Below are positions 45,290-57,153 of a stretch of DNA of 64,000 bases, piece by piece. The notes below the pieces were generated by a model. That model saw only the letters and a list, made by a program, of their open reading frames with translations, was not told the DNA's origin and searched no databases. The stretch is taken from contig OX422211.1 of the NCBI GenBank assembly GCA_949130495.1, forward strand, positions 635,812,717 through 635,876,716, written 5' to 3'. Source of the DNA: Sambucus nigra (Eukaryota; Streptophyta; Magnoliopsida; Dipsacales; Adoxaceae). How positions within the stretch are numbered: the stretch's first letter is position 1; every line of letters begins with the position of its first letter. A program made the translations under genes and the position numbers.

Positions 45290-46430
45290 GATATTAAGAA
45301 GATCCTAAAAGGTCTACTATCCTGGATGATTATGTGGTGTATCTGCATGAACATGAATTTAGTGTAGGGATAAATAATGACATGGCTTTATTTTCAAAAG
45401 TCATAAGAAGTGAAACTAATGGACTACAACTAAGTTTAAAATCTCGTGGAATTACATAATTGATGCACTAAAGTCGGGTATAAGGGGGTCATCAAGACCA
45501 AACACGACTCTAACGATAGTTTAATGAGATAAAGCTAAATTGTAGTAAAATATTTCACTATTAATGAAGAAAAGGTTATAAATGAACTTTCTCAATTATA
45601 TGTAAGGACATGGAATTCTTATGACATTAGTAGCTCATTTTGATTGAGAGTTACATGAAGTGGATGTGAAAATTACTTTTTGGAGTCTTATAAACCATGC
45701 GTATATGTTTAGGAGATTATTTTATAAACATAAGTTTCCCACATGACGTATTTTAAGAAATAATATCATTATTTTTTTAATCGTTGTATATTTGTATACA
45801 CCTTAAGATCAGTGGGAGTAATTTTATATATTTTCTCTATATTGAAGCACATATTTAGAAAGTAGAGAATCAAAATAATTTTATGGGTTTAAAAGTTGTG
45901 TATGAAGTAATGAGATACTTAAAGGACTATATGCTCACATTTATGATGTATGTGTTCATTTAAATATGAACAATTATTGTGACTCAGATTTACTAGTTGT
46001 ACGGATGGTATGAAGTTCACTCTCGCTTAAGTATATTTGTTTTGGTTTATCAACCAATATAATGAAGGAGTGCAACACAATCCATCCATTAACTATTGTG
46101 AAAGCTGAGTTTGTAGCGTGCTTGATGCTACAATTTATGTATTTTGGCAGCGTGACTTAATTTCGGGACTTGGAGTTGTCGACACTATTATCAAGTCGCT
46201 GAAATATTATGATAATGTCGCTGCAATCTTCTTTATGAAGAAATGTTAGGTTTTCCTACAGTAACTAAGCACGTTGAATGAAATATCTATCAGTGAAAGA
46301 AGAAATTTAGAAACAAAGAGTGTCAATTGATCACATTAGTACGAGTGATAACATAGAAGATCCTATTACGAAAGGACTATCTCCAAAAGACCTTATGGAA
46401 CGAGTCAAAGAGATGGATCTCGATTAGTAA
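45290..46430 (+). pseudogene. Ty1/copia pol remnants in element I
   Basis: Fragments in order: PKRSTILDDYVVYLHEHEF near 45302-45360 (integrase-RT linker), IKTKHDSN near 45491, and LVAHFD-stop-ELHEVDVK near 45630-45690 (RT block with the DVK motif). A C-terminal RNase H tail follows near 46190-46430 (KYYDNVAAIFFMKK; DPITKGLSPKDL). Stops and shifts separate all of them. Recognisably a Ty1/copia pol, non-functional. Confidence 0.8.
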
Positions 46431-46792
46431 AATTATGATTGCTATTTGGCTTAGTTGTTTGACACTATTACTTGAATTCAACAAAAGTGTTTCTGATTTC
46501 AATTATTTCTGTCTTTTTTGAATGCATGCGTATGATTATGAATTATTGTTGATAGAAATAGTCCTTATTCAAAAGGACATTATGAGGCCATTATGATACC
46601 CAATATTAAAGGCTTAGTTGAATGAAACATTGGTGTTGTGGTACATGGAAGGAACCATGCTCTTGAATAGCATGGAACCGTCATGACTCGCATCCGTGAA
46701 TTATTTGATTTAAGCAAACTATATTTATTAGTTATTGTGCACCTTATGGTACCTAATTTAATTATGAGGATTATTAAGACCAAGTGGGAGAC

Positions 46793-47340
46793 TGTTGGAA
46801 ATTAATATTCAGTGTCGAAATTAATTATTTAATTTCAATTATATTAAATTCCGAATTTATGAATTTTCCAATTATGTGGTCTTGATAAATATCAGATAAT
46901 TAATTAGGAATGTGATAAATACGAATATTAGAATATTAGGTCAATCTTATCCGTTAGTCACATGATGGTTAGTGGCATTAGTGGGAGACTTGAAAAAGAG
47001 TCCCACCTTGACTAGGATTCCGGCCCTCTTCCCCTTATAAAAAGAGGAGCCCTACACCATCTGGGGTTATCTCATAACACACTATTTCTGAGGTGGGAGA
47101 GAAATTCCAAGATTCCAATTGAGTGTAATTTTTCATGTTTAGAAAATTGATGGAGCAATTAATCAATATTGATCAATACATTGAACCAAGGTAAGTCTTA
47201 TTTTTTTTTTTATCTTTTAGACGTATTTTGTGAAAACATGAAGATCCAAGATCCTTTTGTTAAGAACAATTGTATGCTAAAGTTTAATCATATTAATGTG
47301 TTCGTGATTAATATTAGATGTTCTTAAGAATGTTTTTATA
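46793..47340 (+). mobile_element. 3' LTR of element I
   Basis: 548 bp, colinear with 40984-41527 with scattered substitutions. CTTATAAAAAGAGG replaces the TATA region of the 5' copy. Confidence 0.9.
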
Positions 47341-47345
47341 CTATT

Positions 47346-48325
47346 ATTCCGCCGATTTTTTTCCTTTGCCTGAAGAAACCCTTCATGTTCGCTACTGATG
47401 ATGCCATTTTCTTTCTCGCTTCCCTGGTTTTGTGCTTTTGATATTTTAAATTTTAATTTGTTAGTTTTTTTACATATTGTTGCTCATAGTTATACTTAAT
47501 AACTTGATGGCCACAGGATAACATGTGGCCGAAAGTACCTTATTTTGTGCTCAATGTGTGAACCCCACGCATCTTAATATATTTTGGTCATGACATTGAT
47601 AAGATTAATGCTCTGAACAACAACTTTGGTTTAACTACTTCCAAAATCTCATGATAATAATTCAATTTGATTTTTCATTTGTCTAAATATATAATAATAA
47701 TAATTTTTTTTTCTTGGATCCATTGTCACTTCTTTGAATTTTTCCAGGTTCTTTCATATTGTTTTATGAGGAGAAAAAGTAACTGCGATTGTATTATTAG
47801 TAATTCACACTTACTTTATTATGTAATTTTTTTACTTGATAGTGTCCATATCCTTTAAATTGTATAAGCACTTGGTAATCTTAAATTTTGAAATGTTAGG
47901 ATGTATTTGAGGAGTTTAATATGATGCATATTTACATTTTGAGAATATACCATAAAGAAAACTCAACAACATTACAGTGCTTAGGAATTTTTTCACTTAA
48001 CTCATATATTTTATTATATGATTTAGGTTCTTTATTTTTAAATATATTTTAAATTGTATATATACATATGGCAATTTTTAATTTTGAGGAGTCAAGTTGG
48101 TCTTGCGAGTTTGCCATGATGCATTTCTATCATTTGAGAAAATACCACAAAGAAGATACAAAAGCAGAAGAGGAGATTTGTATTTTTTTAACTAAGATCT
48201 TTCCATGTTAATATTGTATATATTCACATGTAGATAACTATTCAAAAGCATGACAAGAGATTTATTTCCATGTTAATATTGTATATTATTCTAACCGGCC
48301 GCGCGTCGTGCGGGTTGCACACTAA
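47346..48325 (+). mobile_element. Non-autonomous Helitron, right part
   Basis: Ends CCGCGCGTCGTGCGG-GTTGCACA-CTAA followed by T. This is a GC-rich hairpin (6-bp stem with one G/T pair, 3-nt loop) about 8 nt from a CTRR terminus, the Helitron 3' signature. Two imperfect copies of a ~75-bp unit (TTGAGAATATACCATAAAGAA / TTGAGAAAATACCACAAAGAA) occur near 47885-47965 and 48080-48160. A TTTCCATGTTAATATTGTATAT duplicate lies at about 48203 and 48267. No coding frame with a domain. Confidence 0.82.
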
Positions 48326-48978
48326 TTTTAAATAATAATTTTCTATGACGTGTTTGATAATTAAATAATAGTAAGAGTCACTTTGGTTAAGAAAAGAATA
48401 CTCTAAATAATAAGAGTCAGTAAAAAGGACTCTTGAGTATTTACATCAATGGATGATTGATATTAAGTTATTGTTAGAGATTTGGGTCATGTCCCTACTT
48501 ATAAATAAGTGGATGATTTTTCATCATTCAGACATACTAAAAAACAACATAATGAAATTACATGATAAGGGAGAGAAATTTAAATACTCAATGAGAGTTA
48601 ATTTTTGGAATAGTTTTTAAATCATAGGTGAAGATTTAACTATTGCAATGCGCTAAAACTGTAATATGTTCTTGCCATATACAAGATAAAGTTATGGCCC
48701 CCCATCGTTAAGATCGATGGCTCCGCTAAACTTTCCAAGAGTGATATAATGGAAGTGCAAGAACGAATTCTAAATTCATTGTTATGGATCGAGGTATGTG
48801 ATTATATTATTTTTTTTATGTTTCGCATAATAATTATATGTGAAAAGAATGAATTTCAAGATGTGATTATCATGATGATTAAGATCCTATTATTTAAAGA
48901 ACCATAGCATGCTTAATTAATCAATCAATTAATGTTTAGATTAATTAAATTATATTTTAGAGTTTGTGTTCTTTAACA
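48326..48978 (+). mobile_element. 5' LTR (left end uncertain) of element H
   Basis: Ends TTCTTTAACA at 48978 next to a primer site. Has TATA-like CTTATAAATAAG near 48500 followed by leader sequence. The left boundary is hidden by the Helitron, and no matching 3' LTR remains in the window. Confidence 0.6.
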
Positions 48979-48980
48979 TT

Positions 48981-48992
48981 TGGTATCAGAGT
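48981..48992 (+). other. Primer binding site of H (initiator Met tRNA type)
   Basis: TGGTATCAGAGT, one base from the usual plant primer site. Confidence 0.82.
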
Positions 48993-49842
48993 GTTGTGTT
49001 GGGATCACATGAATATCCGTTAAATTTTGTGTATAATATTTTTTTTAAAGGCATTGATTTTTTCTCACATCATATAATATGCATGCGTATGTATGTTCCA
49101 TGAAAGTAATATTTTTAAGCACACTTTATGAATTAAACCAAATGAATAAATTTGTGCATTTGTGTAATCACATAAAATGACAAATCATAAAACAAATTTT
49201 TTATAACCAAATTAGAATTGGAATTGGTTACCCTATTATGATTTTCTTTTGGGAAAATTTATGTCTTTAAATTTACTTATTATTCATATTATGTGATGTT
49301 TTGGGTATACACTAAATATTATTATGAATATTATATTTATGGTTAAAGTTTTAACATTGATATTTATATTATATTAAATTAGGTGTCAATCAAAGTGCCT
49401 TAGTCTATAATTGAAAATATTAAATTATTGTGTATAAATTTGGTTGTCCAAAGGGTCTAATATAATTATGAATGTTAGGTTGTTGATGTACGATTGATGT
49501 GACTTGTTCATTATAAGATTGCCCAAAAGTAAAATTATGATTATTAAATGAACATTAATGAGTAATTTTCTTTTGCATCAATTTAACCTCGAATGATTTA
49601 TATTTTTCCTTAAAACTAATTTTTATGTGAAATTTAATTATGTGATTAAAATTTCTCCAAAATTGTAAATATTAGATTAGTTTATATATCTTATTATGTT
49701 CAATGTAAGTTATGGACATTAGAGGCATGCCTTTATATCACGGATATATCATGCTTATATATGTAAAGATTTTAATGGGGTATATTTGGTTTATTTGTTC
49801 AAGCAAGATAATTTTCCAAAGAAAATTGATTTGAGTAACTGC

Positions 49843-50298
49843 AATAAATATTAAGGAATTATGTAATTATATGGTGAAGGGTTATCCTAGGTACCATGTC
49901 CATCTAAATTACATAACATAGTATCTAATGAAGTCATATATAAATATTTAAAGTTATTACGATTGAAACCCCACATTTATAAAATGTTACTAATGTACGT
50001 GTTGTCATCTCATATCATTAATATAGTGAGCTATTAATCTCATTAATTATATATCTTTTTATTTCTTTGTAATAAATATTAAAGAATTTTACAATTAAGT
50101 GGTGAAAGGTTGTTCTGGATAACATGTTCATCTAAATTACATAACAAAGTACCTAATAAAGTCATATATAAATATTCAAAGTTATTACAAAAGAAAGATC
50201 ACATTTATAAAATGTTATAAATGTATGTATTGTCATCTTGTAACATTAATGTAGTGAGATATTTGTCTCATTAATTTTATGTCATTTTATTTCTCTAA
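49843..50298. repeat. 228-bp tandem duplication in H
   Basis: AATAAATATTAA at 49843 recurs at 50071, and the following ~225 bp stay colinear (CATCTAAATTACATAACA, TTTATAAAATGTTA and others) with moderate divergence. Confidence 0.88.
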
Positions 50299-51195
50299 AA
50301 TTGCATGTTTTATCCATTTTAATGCTTCCGAGACCGATTTCTTAGAATAAAGTGAAGAAGCTAAATTTTACTTAAGGGTGCTAAATTATTATAATTCAGT
50401 TTTACTTAAATTGACCCGCTGTTAAATACTATATTAGTGTGGGACACTCCTTTGAAATTTTTAAATTTTTTTGAAATGGATCAAGCATTAAGTTTATGAA
50501 AAATCTCATAATGTTTAAGACTAAAACATGAGCACTCATTATGTAACATACATATTTTAAGCTATATTGTGTGAAATATATTGTGTCATTTGATAGGAAT
50601 GATAATTATTTTTTTTTTCTTTCAATACTAGAGTGCTGCGAAAAATAGTGCCAATTTGATATAAGGATGCTTACAGGATAATCCTTAAAACAAACAGTAA
50701 ATTTTTGGATTACTTTTCTTATGTTATTTTGGAATCATTTTAAAAATCCTCGATGATCTTTAATTTTTGACCGTGAAAAAATTATCTTGAGTATACCAAA
50801 AGGTCTTCAAGTTTATATGAGAATATATTTTTCTTAATTATGGTATTTTCATTAGTGATTTGTAAAATTATGTTTTTGATAAAACTTTTACAAGGGAAAT
50901 GATTTTGATCATATATCATAATGTTGAACTTAAAAGTAGCTTTATTATTAAAACTCTTAAATCCGGCTCAATTGAACATGAGACTCTTTTAAATCTAGAC
51001 TTACTTTGATGATATAATAGACTAGATTTTCTTGGGGTTGTGACTTATGAATCTTCATACTCAAGTTTGAGATCTTAATATTTTACAATTTTAGAACAAT
51101 TTATGTGGCCCAAGTGGTAGATTATTATCTTTGGATAGTGGACATACATATATCTTGTCATTATAAAATGACCTATATAGATGACATCATTATAA

Positions 51196-51449
51196 AACAC
51201 CAAGTCAAACACACCAATGTTGATGTCGCCACAAGAGTTATTCATCCATATATTTACAAAAAAAAAACTTTGGTTGAGGAAAAGTTTTCAAATATATTTA
51301 GTTAAAAGTGTGACCCCACATAGACCATGTCATTATAAAATAACAAGACAAATGCACCAATGTCGATGTCGCCACAAGAATTATTCACATATATTTACAA
51401 AAAAAACTTTGGATTAGAAACGTTTTTGAATATATTTGGTTAAAAAAAT
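51196..51449. repeat. ~143-bp period duplication in H
   Basis: Two copies of a ~110-bp unit with the words CACCAATGTTGATGTCGCCAC / CACCAATGTCGATGTCGCCAC, ATATTTACAAAAAA and AATATATTT-GTTAAAA start at about 51196 and 51339. Confidence 0.85.
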
Positions 51450-51659
51450 ATTATGTAAATTATACTTTACCTACACTTTCAAGAGGGTACTCTAATTATT
51501 GTTAAAATCGAAAGTGTCAAATTCTTTAAAGTATAGTGAAATTAGTGGCAGTATCAAATCACCTAATATGGTTATAAAAGAAATTAAAATAGTCGTGTCA
51601 TTCCCTTAACATCCAAAGTAATTATTCTTTTGGTTGGTGGATACGAATAGTTTTAAAAT

Positions 51660-52720
51660 GCTCTTAAATGAGTTTGCTATTCTGAGTGATTATGATATTT
51701 ATCACAAGAATATGAATTTGACATAAGAGTAAGAAAATATTTGATTTTGTTTTCACACGTTTCAAAATTATAATGCCATTAATTGACCAAATTGAAGTTT
51801 AAGATCGCGTATAATTACCTAATTAATACACCAGAGTCGAGGACAAATTCCTCTTTAAGAGTAAAACACGACCCTGGTGATAATAAATGATATAAATCTA
51901 GACTTATGGTTAAGTTTTTCATTACGAATAGAGAAATGGGTGTAAATAAATATTTTCACCTATATCTTAAAATGTGAAATTATTATGGCTTTAGTAGCTC
52001 TTTTTGATTAAGAGTTACATATAGTGTGCAAACTTATAAGAGTTTAAGAAAATAACTGTATATGTTGAGAAATCACTATATAAACATATGTCAGTTTCCC
52101 CACAATGGTGTTTTAAGAATAATTTATGCATTTTTTAACTAGTATATATATATACCTTGTGGTGAGTTTATATATTTTGGACTTCTTTATACATTAGTAG
52201 TAAAATAAATTACTGAAATAAAATATTTTAAAGAGAATGAAGTAATTAGATTCTCAAAATATTTTATACTCACACTTATGATAATTGTTTATATGAATAA
52301 GATTAGTAGTTACAGTTTGATCTTGACTTATCAGATTTGATTTGGCATAATGGCTAATATTATGAAAGACTGAGAAATAATTTAATATTATTTATAATAT
52401 GCTTTGAGACTACATTGTACGGATTATGGATGCGAAAATTTATTTTAGGAGTCAAATTTATTGAAGCTATTACCAAGTTGTTGAAGTATTATGATAATGC
52501 TGCTACATTCTTCGTTATGAAAAACTGATAGGTATTTCAAAGAAACTAGGAACATTAGGATATAATACTTATCTGTGAACGAAGAAGTTCAAAAATAATA
52601 AGTGTCAATTGAACATATTTGTACGAGTTTTAACTTCATATGTCCATTAATAAATGAGCAATCACCAAAGGACATTCATGAAGCATGCTTAAGATACAAG
52701 TCTTGAGAGTAGCCAATTAA
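51660..52720 (+). pseudogene. Ty1/copia pol remnants in element H
   Basis: Short pieces parallel to those in I: LSDYDIYHKN near 51680, IMALVALFD-stop-ELH near 51975-52010 (RT) and KLLKYYDNAATFFVMKN near 52473-52525 (RNase H tail). SPKDIHEA follows near 52665. It is more eroded than I. Confidence 0.75.
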
Positions 52721-52815
52721 GTATAAATATTATCTATTATATGGTGCTTAATTTTGACACTATATTTGATATCAATTTAATTGATTATGAACATTTCAAT
52801 TTATGTCTTACATTA

Positions 52816-55797
52816 TGTAATACCCCGTACTTTTGGCTATATTTATTTTTTGGATTAATTGATTAAATGCGTATTAATTGGAAATTAATCCGGGTTATAA
52901 ATACTAATGAGATGCGAGTTGGTATTTGATTATGTGCATATATGATTATATATGAATTTGGAATTATGAAATTTGTCGTGAGATTTATATACGGCAATTT
53001 GGAAATTTTGTTGGGACGCGTGTGACCGCCGCGTCATGGTATAATATTTATTTTGATTATAAAAGTGAATTTAAAACCTATAATCCGTATGGTCGTTTTG
53101 AGTGCGCCAACGCGTCCGGAAGGGTCGAGATAGTCAGAAAACACTAGCCGGGGGTATAGTTTGGGTCCCGGGGTATTTTTAGGCCATACCGGCATCATAA
53201 AGGGTATTTTGGTAATTTTACATTTTTAGGAATTAAAAGTGACGAAAATTGGGAGTTTTAATCTGATGTGGATTAAACCCACTAAGCCCATTAACCAAAC
53301 CATATTAACCTAGAAGGCTACGTAGGTTATTAGAAGAGTTTTCTAAGTTCCCAAATCAAAAACCCTAGCCACCTTAAGCCACCATTGGAGAGGAAGCTTG
53401 GAGAGAAGAAATTCTGCAGAAAAGTTCTACCAAACCTACACCAAACTCAGAGATAACCAAGGCAAGTGACTTTATTCCATTTAAATTTCAGAGAATGTCT
53501 TTTCCATGTTAGAAATTGAGGAATTTTTATTGTTCTTGAAAGATGAATGAAAACCCATGTAGTTTGGAGTTTAGAACTGGAAAATTTTGAAGAGAATTGC
53601 ATGTAGAATGATAGGTAGATGATTTCTCTCATGATAATTGTGATTAGAAGAAATTAAAATGAATTAAATTCTGGGATTTGATGATGATATAAAGTTAGGG
53701 TTCATGTTCTTGAGATATTGGGAAAAAGTGTAGAAAGTTGTAAATTTAATTGATGATAGGATGGATTGATCCCTTAAAAACATGTAAGGATGTGACTATA
53801 TATGTTTAGTATTGATTATAGACCTTTAAACGATTGTTGGGACTTAGTTTAGAAGATTTGAGGTGTTAAAATGGATGAAAAACGAATTGGGGAAAAATCT
53901 GGGCCGAATCTGGTAGCTCGTTAGAAGCCCCTACCCAGGTCGTTCGAACGAACTCGTTCGAACGAGCTTCTAACGAGTTGACCAGTCGCTGCTAACGAGA
54001 ATGGATTTTCGTTCGATATCTCGTTCGAACGAGATATCGTTAGAAGGTATAGTTCGTTCGAATGAACTGGGATCTCGTTCGAACAGCCTCGTTCGAACGA
54101 GACTTCTAACGAGCTGACAGTCCAAACTCGTTCGAACAGTCTCGTTCGAACGAGACTTCTAACGAGCTGGCAGTTTGGGCCATTTTGGACTGTTTTGATT
54201 TTTGGAGTTCCGTAAACTTATTCGAGGTTATAGATATCATTCCGTAGATGTAGTAATGATAGAATTGGGACATTTGGGTATTTATGAGGAGGAATTTATA
54301 TGCGAGAGTTGTATTACATGGACGGTTTGGGTTGAGACGTGAGTGTTTACTACGACGTGAGAATAATTTATGGCGCGTATGATGATAAACCGGTAGAGTA
54401 TAAATTGTGATAATTATAGTTAGTACGAGAATGCGATACGTACTACGATTAAAATACGGTATTACTAAGATGTGTGTTTACTTAGTATTGGTATATGGAT
54501 TGTGTGTATGACATACCTACCATACTTGCTATCACGGGAGGTTGCGTTCGCTTAGGACCCTCTAATCCTTGTGTGCCTATGGGGGGGATATAGACTGGTA
54601 CCTCGATGAACATAGGTCAGAGAAAGACTTATTGGGATGTTAATAAGTCCGCTGATCGTGGGAGCGTAGGTATGTGCGTGACCCATGTGATGTGACCGTG
54701 TTCGCCTCCACTATTTGTGATTTGTGTTATCTGAACTATTCCTAAGAGATTCGGAATATGTGATCCTTATGTACGTGATGTACCGGGATGGATAGCAGAG
54801 TATGTGTGCACCGCAGCTTAGTTCTCGGGGTGCTTGTATTGTATATTTATGATGTGAATAATATACACTTAATTAATGGGAATCTTCATGTTAATGTTGT
54901 AAATATAACTACAGTATTGTTTCGAGAATAACATAACGGGTTAGTGATATATATATTGCATATTGAGCATCTGAGTTTACGTTAAATCCTTGTCTATTTA
55001 CGAACATGATGTTAACAGAACCGAGTAATAAGAGTAGGAACTATTACAGTCTAGCTAGTTACGATGTCACTTAGCTAGTGGTTTATACCGTTGTAGATGG
55101 GTACTTACGTTAGGAGTGCACAGTTAGACGAAAGGTGAGAATATCATGTGAGTGTGCGTCCTAACATGTACTTTGCATTTAATGTATTAAATGTTTTTAA
55201 AGCACTTGCAGGTTTTTAAAATATAACTCCACATTCGGGCTCTGACCCGTTTGCTTTTCAAATCTTTTTCTTGTAAAACCATTTTAGGTGCCCAGCCACA
55301 GGGACACCAAGCATAGGATTCTCATTCAGGTGACGTTGTAGCTGGTTGTGGAAGCTACAGAGATTTGCTTGTAGACGCTTCTATCTTTTGGATTCCAGAG
55401 TCACTATCTATCAGTTGTAGGGCATGTTGCCCATTTCTATTTAGAGACATCTTTTACATTTCATATTTTAAACTTTAGCATGTATTATTTCAGTATTTGG
55501 TTATTTATTTCAGTTATGGGATTGTAGTGAGGAGTTTTCCTGCAGACTTTATTTACTCTATTGTGATGGTTATTCGTTTTACTTCAGTATGGTGAATGGT
55601 GTTATTTATTTCTTCATTACACTTGTTGCATGTTAATCAGACTTAAATTAAAATTTGGCAACTTACTTTTTAAATACTAGGTGGTTAGTAATAATAAATG
55701 TTTTCAACAGTGATGCTATTAACTGAGCCAACTTGGCATTTTGAATTAATTTAATAAAGGAGTAGCTACCCGGTATTTAATTAGTCGGTGTGTCACA
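52816..55797 (+). mobile_element. Solo LTR K (Tekay/Del-like Ty3/gypsy) inserted in H
   Basis: 2982 bp, TGTAATACCCCG to GTGTGTCACA, with perfect CATTA duplications (52811-52815, 55798-55802) and no internal region. It is a solo LTR from recombination between two LTRs. Contains the GAGATAGTCAGAAA box (53126-53140), a GTTCGAAC array (53915-54170) and GCTATCACGGGAGGTTGCG (54528-54547). GGGCTCTGACCCGT lies at about 55238 and a GGTGCCC...GGGACACC hairpin at 55287-55308. Confidence 0.93.
53915..54170. repeat. GTTCGAAC palindrome array in solo LTR K
   Basis: Six or more TCGTTCGAACGAG-type palindromes, several TCTAACGAG/CTCGTTAGAAG words, and TCGTTCGATATCTCG. The segment 53970-53987 (CTAACGAGTTGACCAGTC) matches, in inverted orientation with one or two changes, 29646-29661 of copia element C. 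It lies about 1.1 kb into the LTR. Confidence 0.9.
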
Positions 55798-55802
55798 CAT
55801 TA

Positions 55803-56012
55803 TAAGTTTACATGCATCTTAATTGATAAATATGACATAAGTAGTCCTTTATATAAGACATTATTAAACAATTATTGAATAACCTTATTCATAAGCCTTG
55901 TTGTATGAGTTGTTAATGTTGTGGTATATGGAAGTGATCATGCTTGTGTGAAAATTAAGAGTCACATTAATGGTGTGTATGATTAAGGTGTTTATGAAAA
56001 ACCATTTAAGGA
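55803..56012 (+). mobile_element. Element H, 3' fragment after solo LTR K
   Basis: Resembles 46510-46700 of element I (GTTGTGGTATATGGAAG-GATCATGCT versus GTTGTGGTACATGGAAG-ACCATGCT), so it is the region just upstream of the lost 3' LTR of H. Ends at the presumed start of element G. Confidence 0.6.
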
Positions 56013-57094
56013 TGTAAGAGAAAGATTTTATGATTGCTTAGAGCATAGGCTATTTTATAGTTTTGGTGTATTCCGTTACAAACTAGCATCTCAAATCGAA
56101 CACTACATCTTCAAGTTCATTCAAAGATATATTAGTGACCGAGCTCCGTTTCTGGATTCATCACTAACACTTTATGGAGGTATAAACTTGTGGTTTTCAG
56201 CGATTTATATAAATCATATTCTGGGATGTCTAATTTTTAAATAGAGACTTTTTATAAGATGGAATTTAAAAAGAATTTTTTAAAGTCTCATTCGAATGAG
56301 ATTGGATATCGTTCGAACGAGATATGTGGTTTCGTTTGAACCTACTTGAAACGACATTCAAACGATACATCTCTACCTTGACAGAGATTTGTCATTTGAA
56401 GCTCGGGAGAAATGTGTTCTAACGAGAATAGGTTGTCTTTTGAACGAGAAGTGATGCCAATCGAATGACAATGGTGTTTTCGTTCGAACGAGGTCTAATT
56501 TTATTCGAACGAACTCCCCCCCCCCCCCCCCCCGAAATTTATGTTTTTTCTATAAAAACCTATTTTGTTTCTCAAGAACTTTAGCAAAAATATTTTTCCA
56601 ATACCTGTTCCAAAAGTTCCCATGTTCGGTTTTTCAAAACCACTTTTTTTTCCAAATAATACATCTCCATATTCGATTTGTGAGTTTATGAAACCCTACT
56701 TTCCATACACCTTACAAAAACCCTTGTAGAGCCCATCTCTATTGTTGAATTATGGAACCAAGGTTCTATTGCCGAAGAAAAAGTAGGTTGATCGGAGGCC
56801 GTATTCTGTAGAATAATTGAAGACTCTACGTGTGATACTTAGTCTAGCTAAGTAGTCTGTAAGTTGACTATGTCTTTCAAATTCTCGATAATGTTGAATA
56901 AAAGATTTTGCCCTCATACGAATTTTTTCTAACTTCTTTGCGTGCATGTTTATGATTGTGTGACTGATTGGAAATTAATTTGGACATTAAATTGCATGTT
57001 CACCTAATTCCAAATCAAAATAAAATTGATTAAAAGTTGAATTCGTGCGCAAGGAACCTAATATATGGACTATCCATACAAACCCACTTTTTCA
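56013..57094 (+). mobile_element. 5' LTR of element G (SIRE-like Ty1/copia)
   Basis: Probable start TGTAAGAGAAAG at 56013 (TATAGTTTTGG near 56050 is shared with the C LTR start). The end CTTTTTCA at 57094 is certain from the adjacent primer site. Contains a decayed GTTCGAAC array (56281-56512), an 18-C run (56516-56533) and TATAAAAACC at about 56550. The 3' LTR is missing. Confidence 0.7.
56281..56512. repeat. GTTCGAAC array, decayed, in the G LTR
   Basis: ATCGTTCGAACGAGAT, TTCGTTCGAACGAGG, ATTCGAACGAAC and several mutated units (CATTCGAATGAG, GTTCTAACGAG). Same words as C and K. Confidence 0.8.
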
Positions 57095-57097
57095 AAT

Positions 57098-57109
57098 TGG
57101 TATCAGAGC
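57098..57109 (+). other. Primer binding site of G (initiator Met tRNA type)
   Basis: TGGTATCAGAGC, 3 bp after the LTR end. Confidence 0.92.
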
Positions 57110-57153
57110 TAGTTACACTAAGTTTTTGTGTGATTTTTAAAATTTGGGTTTAA

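Larger units (their letters stand above)
40984..47340 (+). mobile_element. Element I: decayed Ty1/copia element in the Helitron
   Basis: 6357 bp with LTRs 40984-41527 and 46793-47340, flanked by perfect CTATT duplications (40979-40983 and 47341-47345). Initiator-Met primer site at 41530, purine tract AAGTGGGAGA just before the 3' LTR. Pol is recognisable only as broken fragments in the last 2 kb. The LTR right end is ATA rather than CA, so the element is TG...TA. A close older relative is H. Confidence 0.9.
48993..51650 (+). mobile_element. Internal region of H, no intact genes
   Basis: AT-rich with no believable ORF. Homologous to the interior of I in several patches. It contains a 228-bp tandem duplication (49843-50298) and a second, ~143-bp period duplication (51196-51449). 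Open frames at 51105-51417 are produced by the latter. Confidence 0.6.

Noticed and set aside
53915..54170. CRISPR-like spaced repeats
   Set aside because: The units are short palindromes of varying spacing inside plant LTRs, without unique equal-length spacers or cas genes. The genome is eukaryotic.
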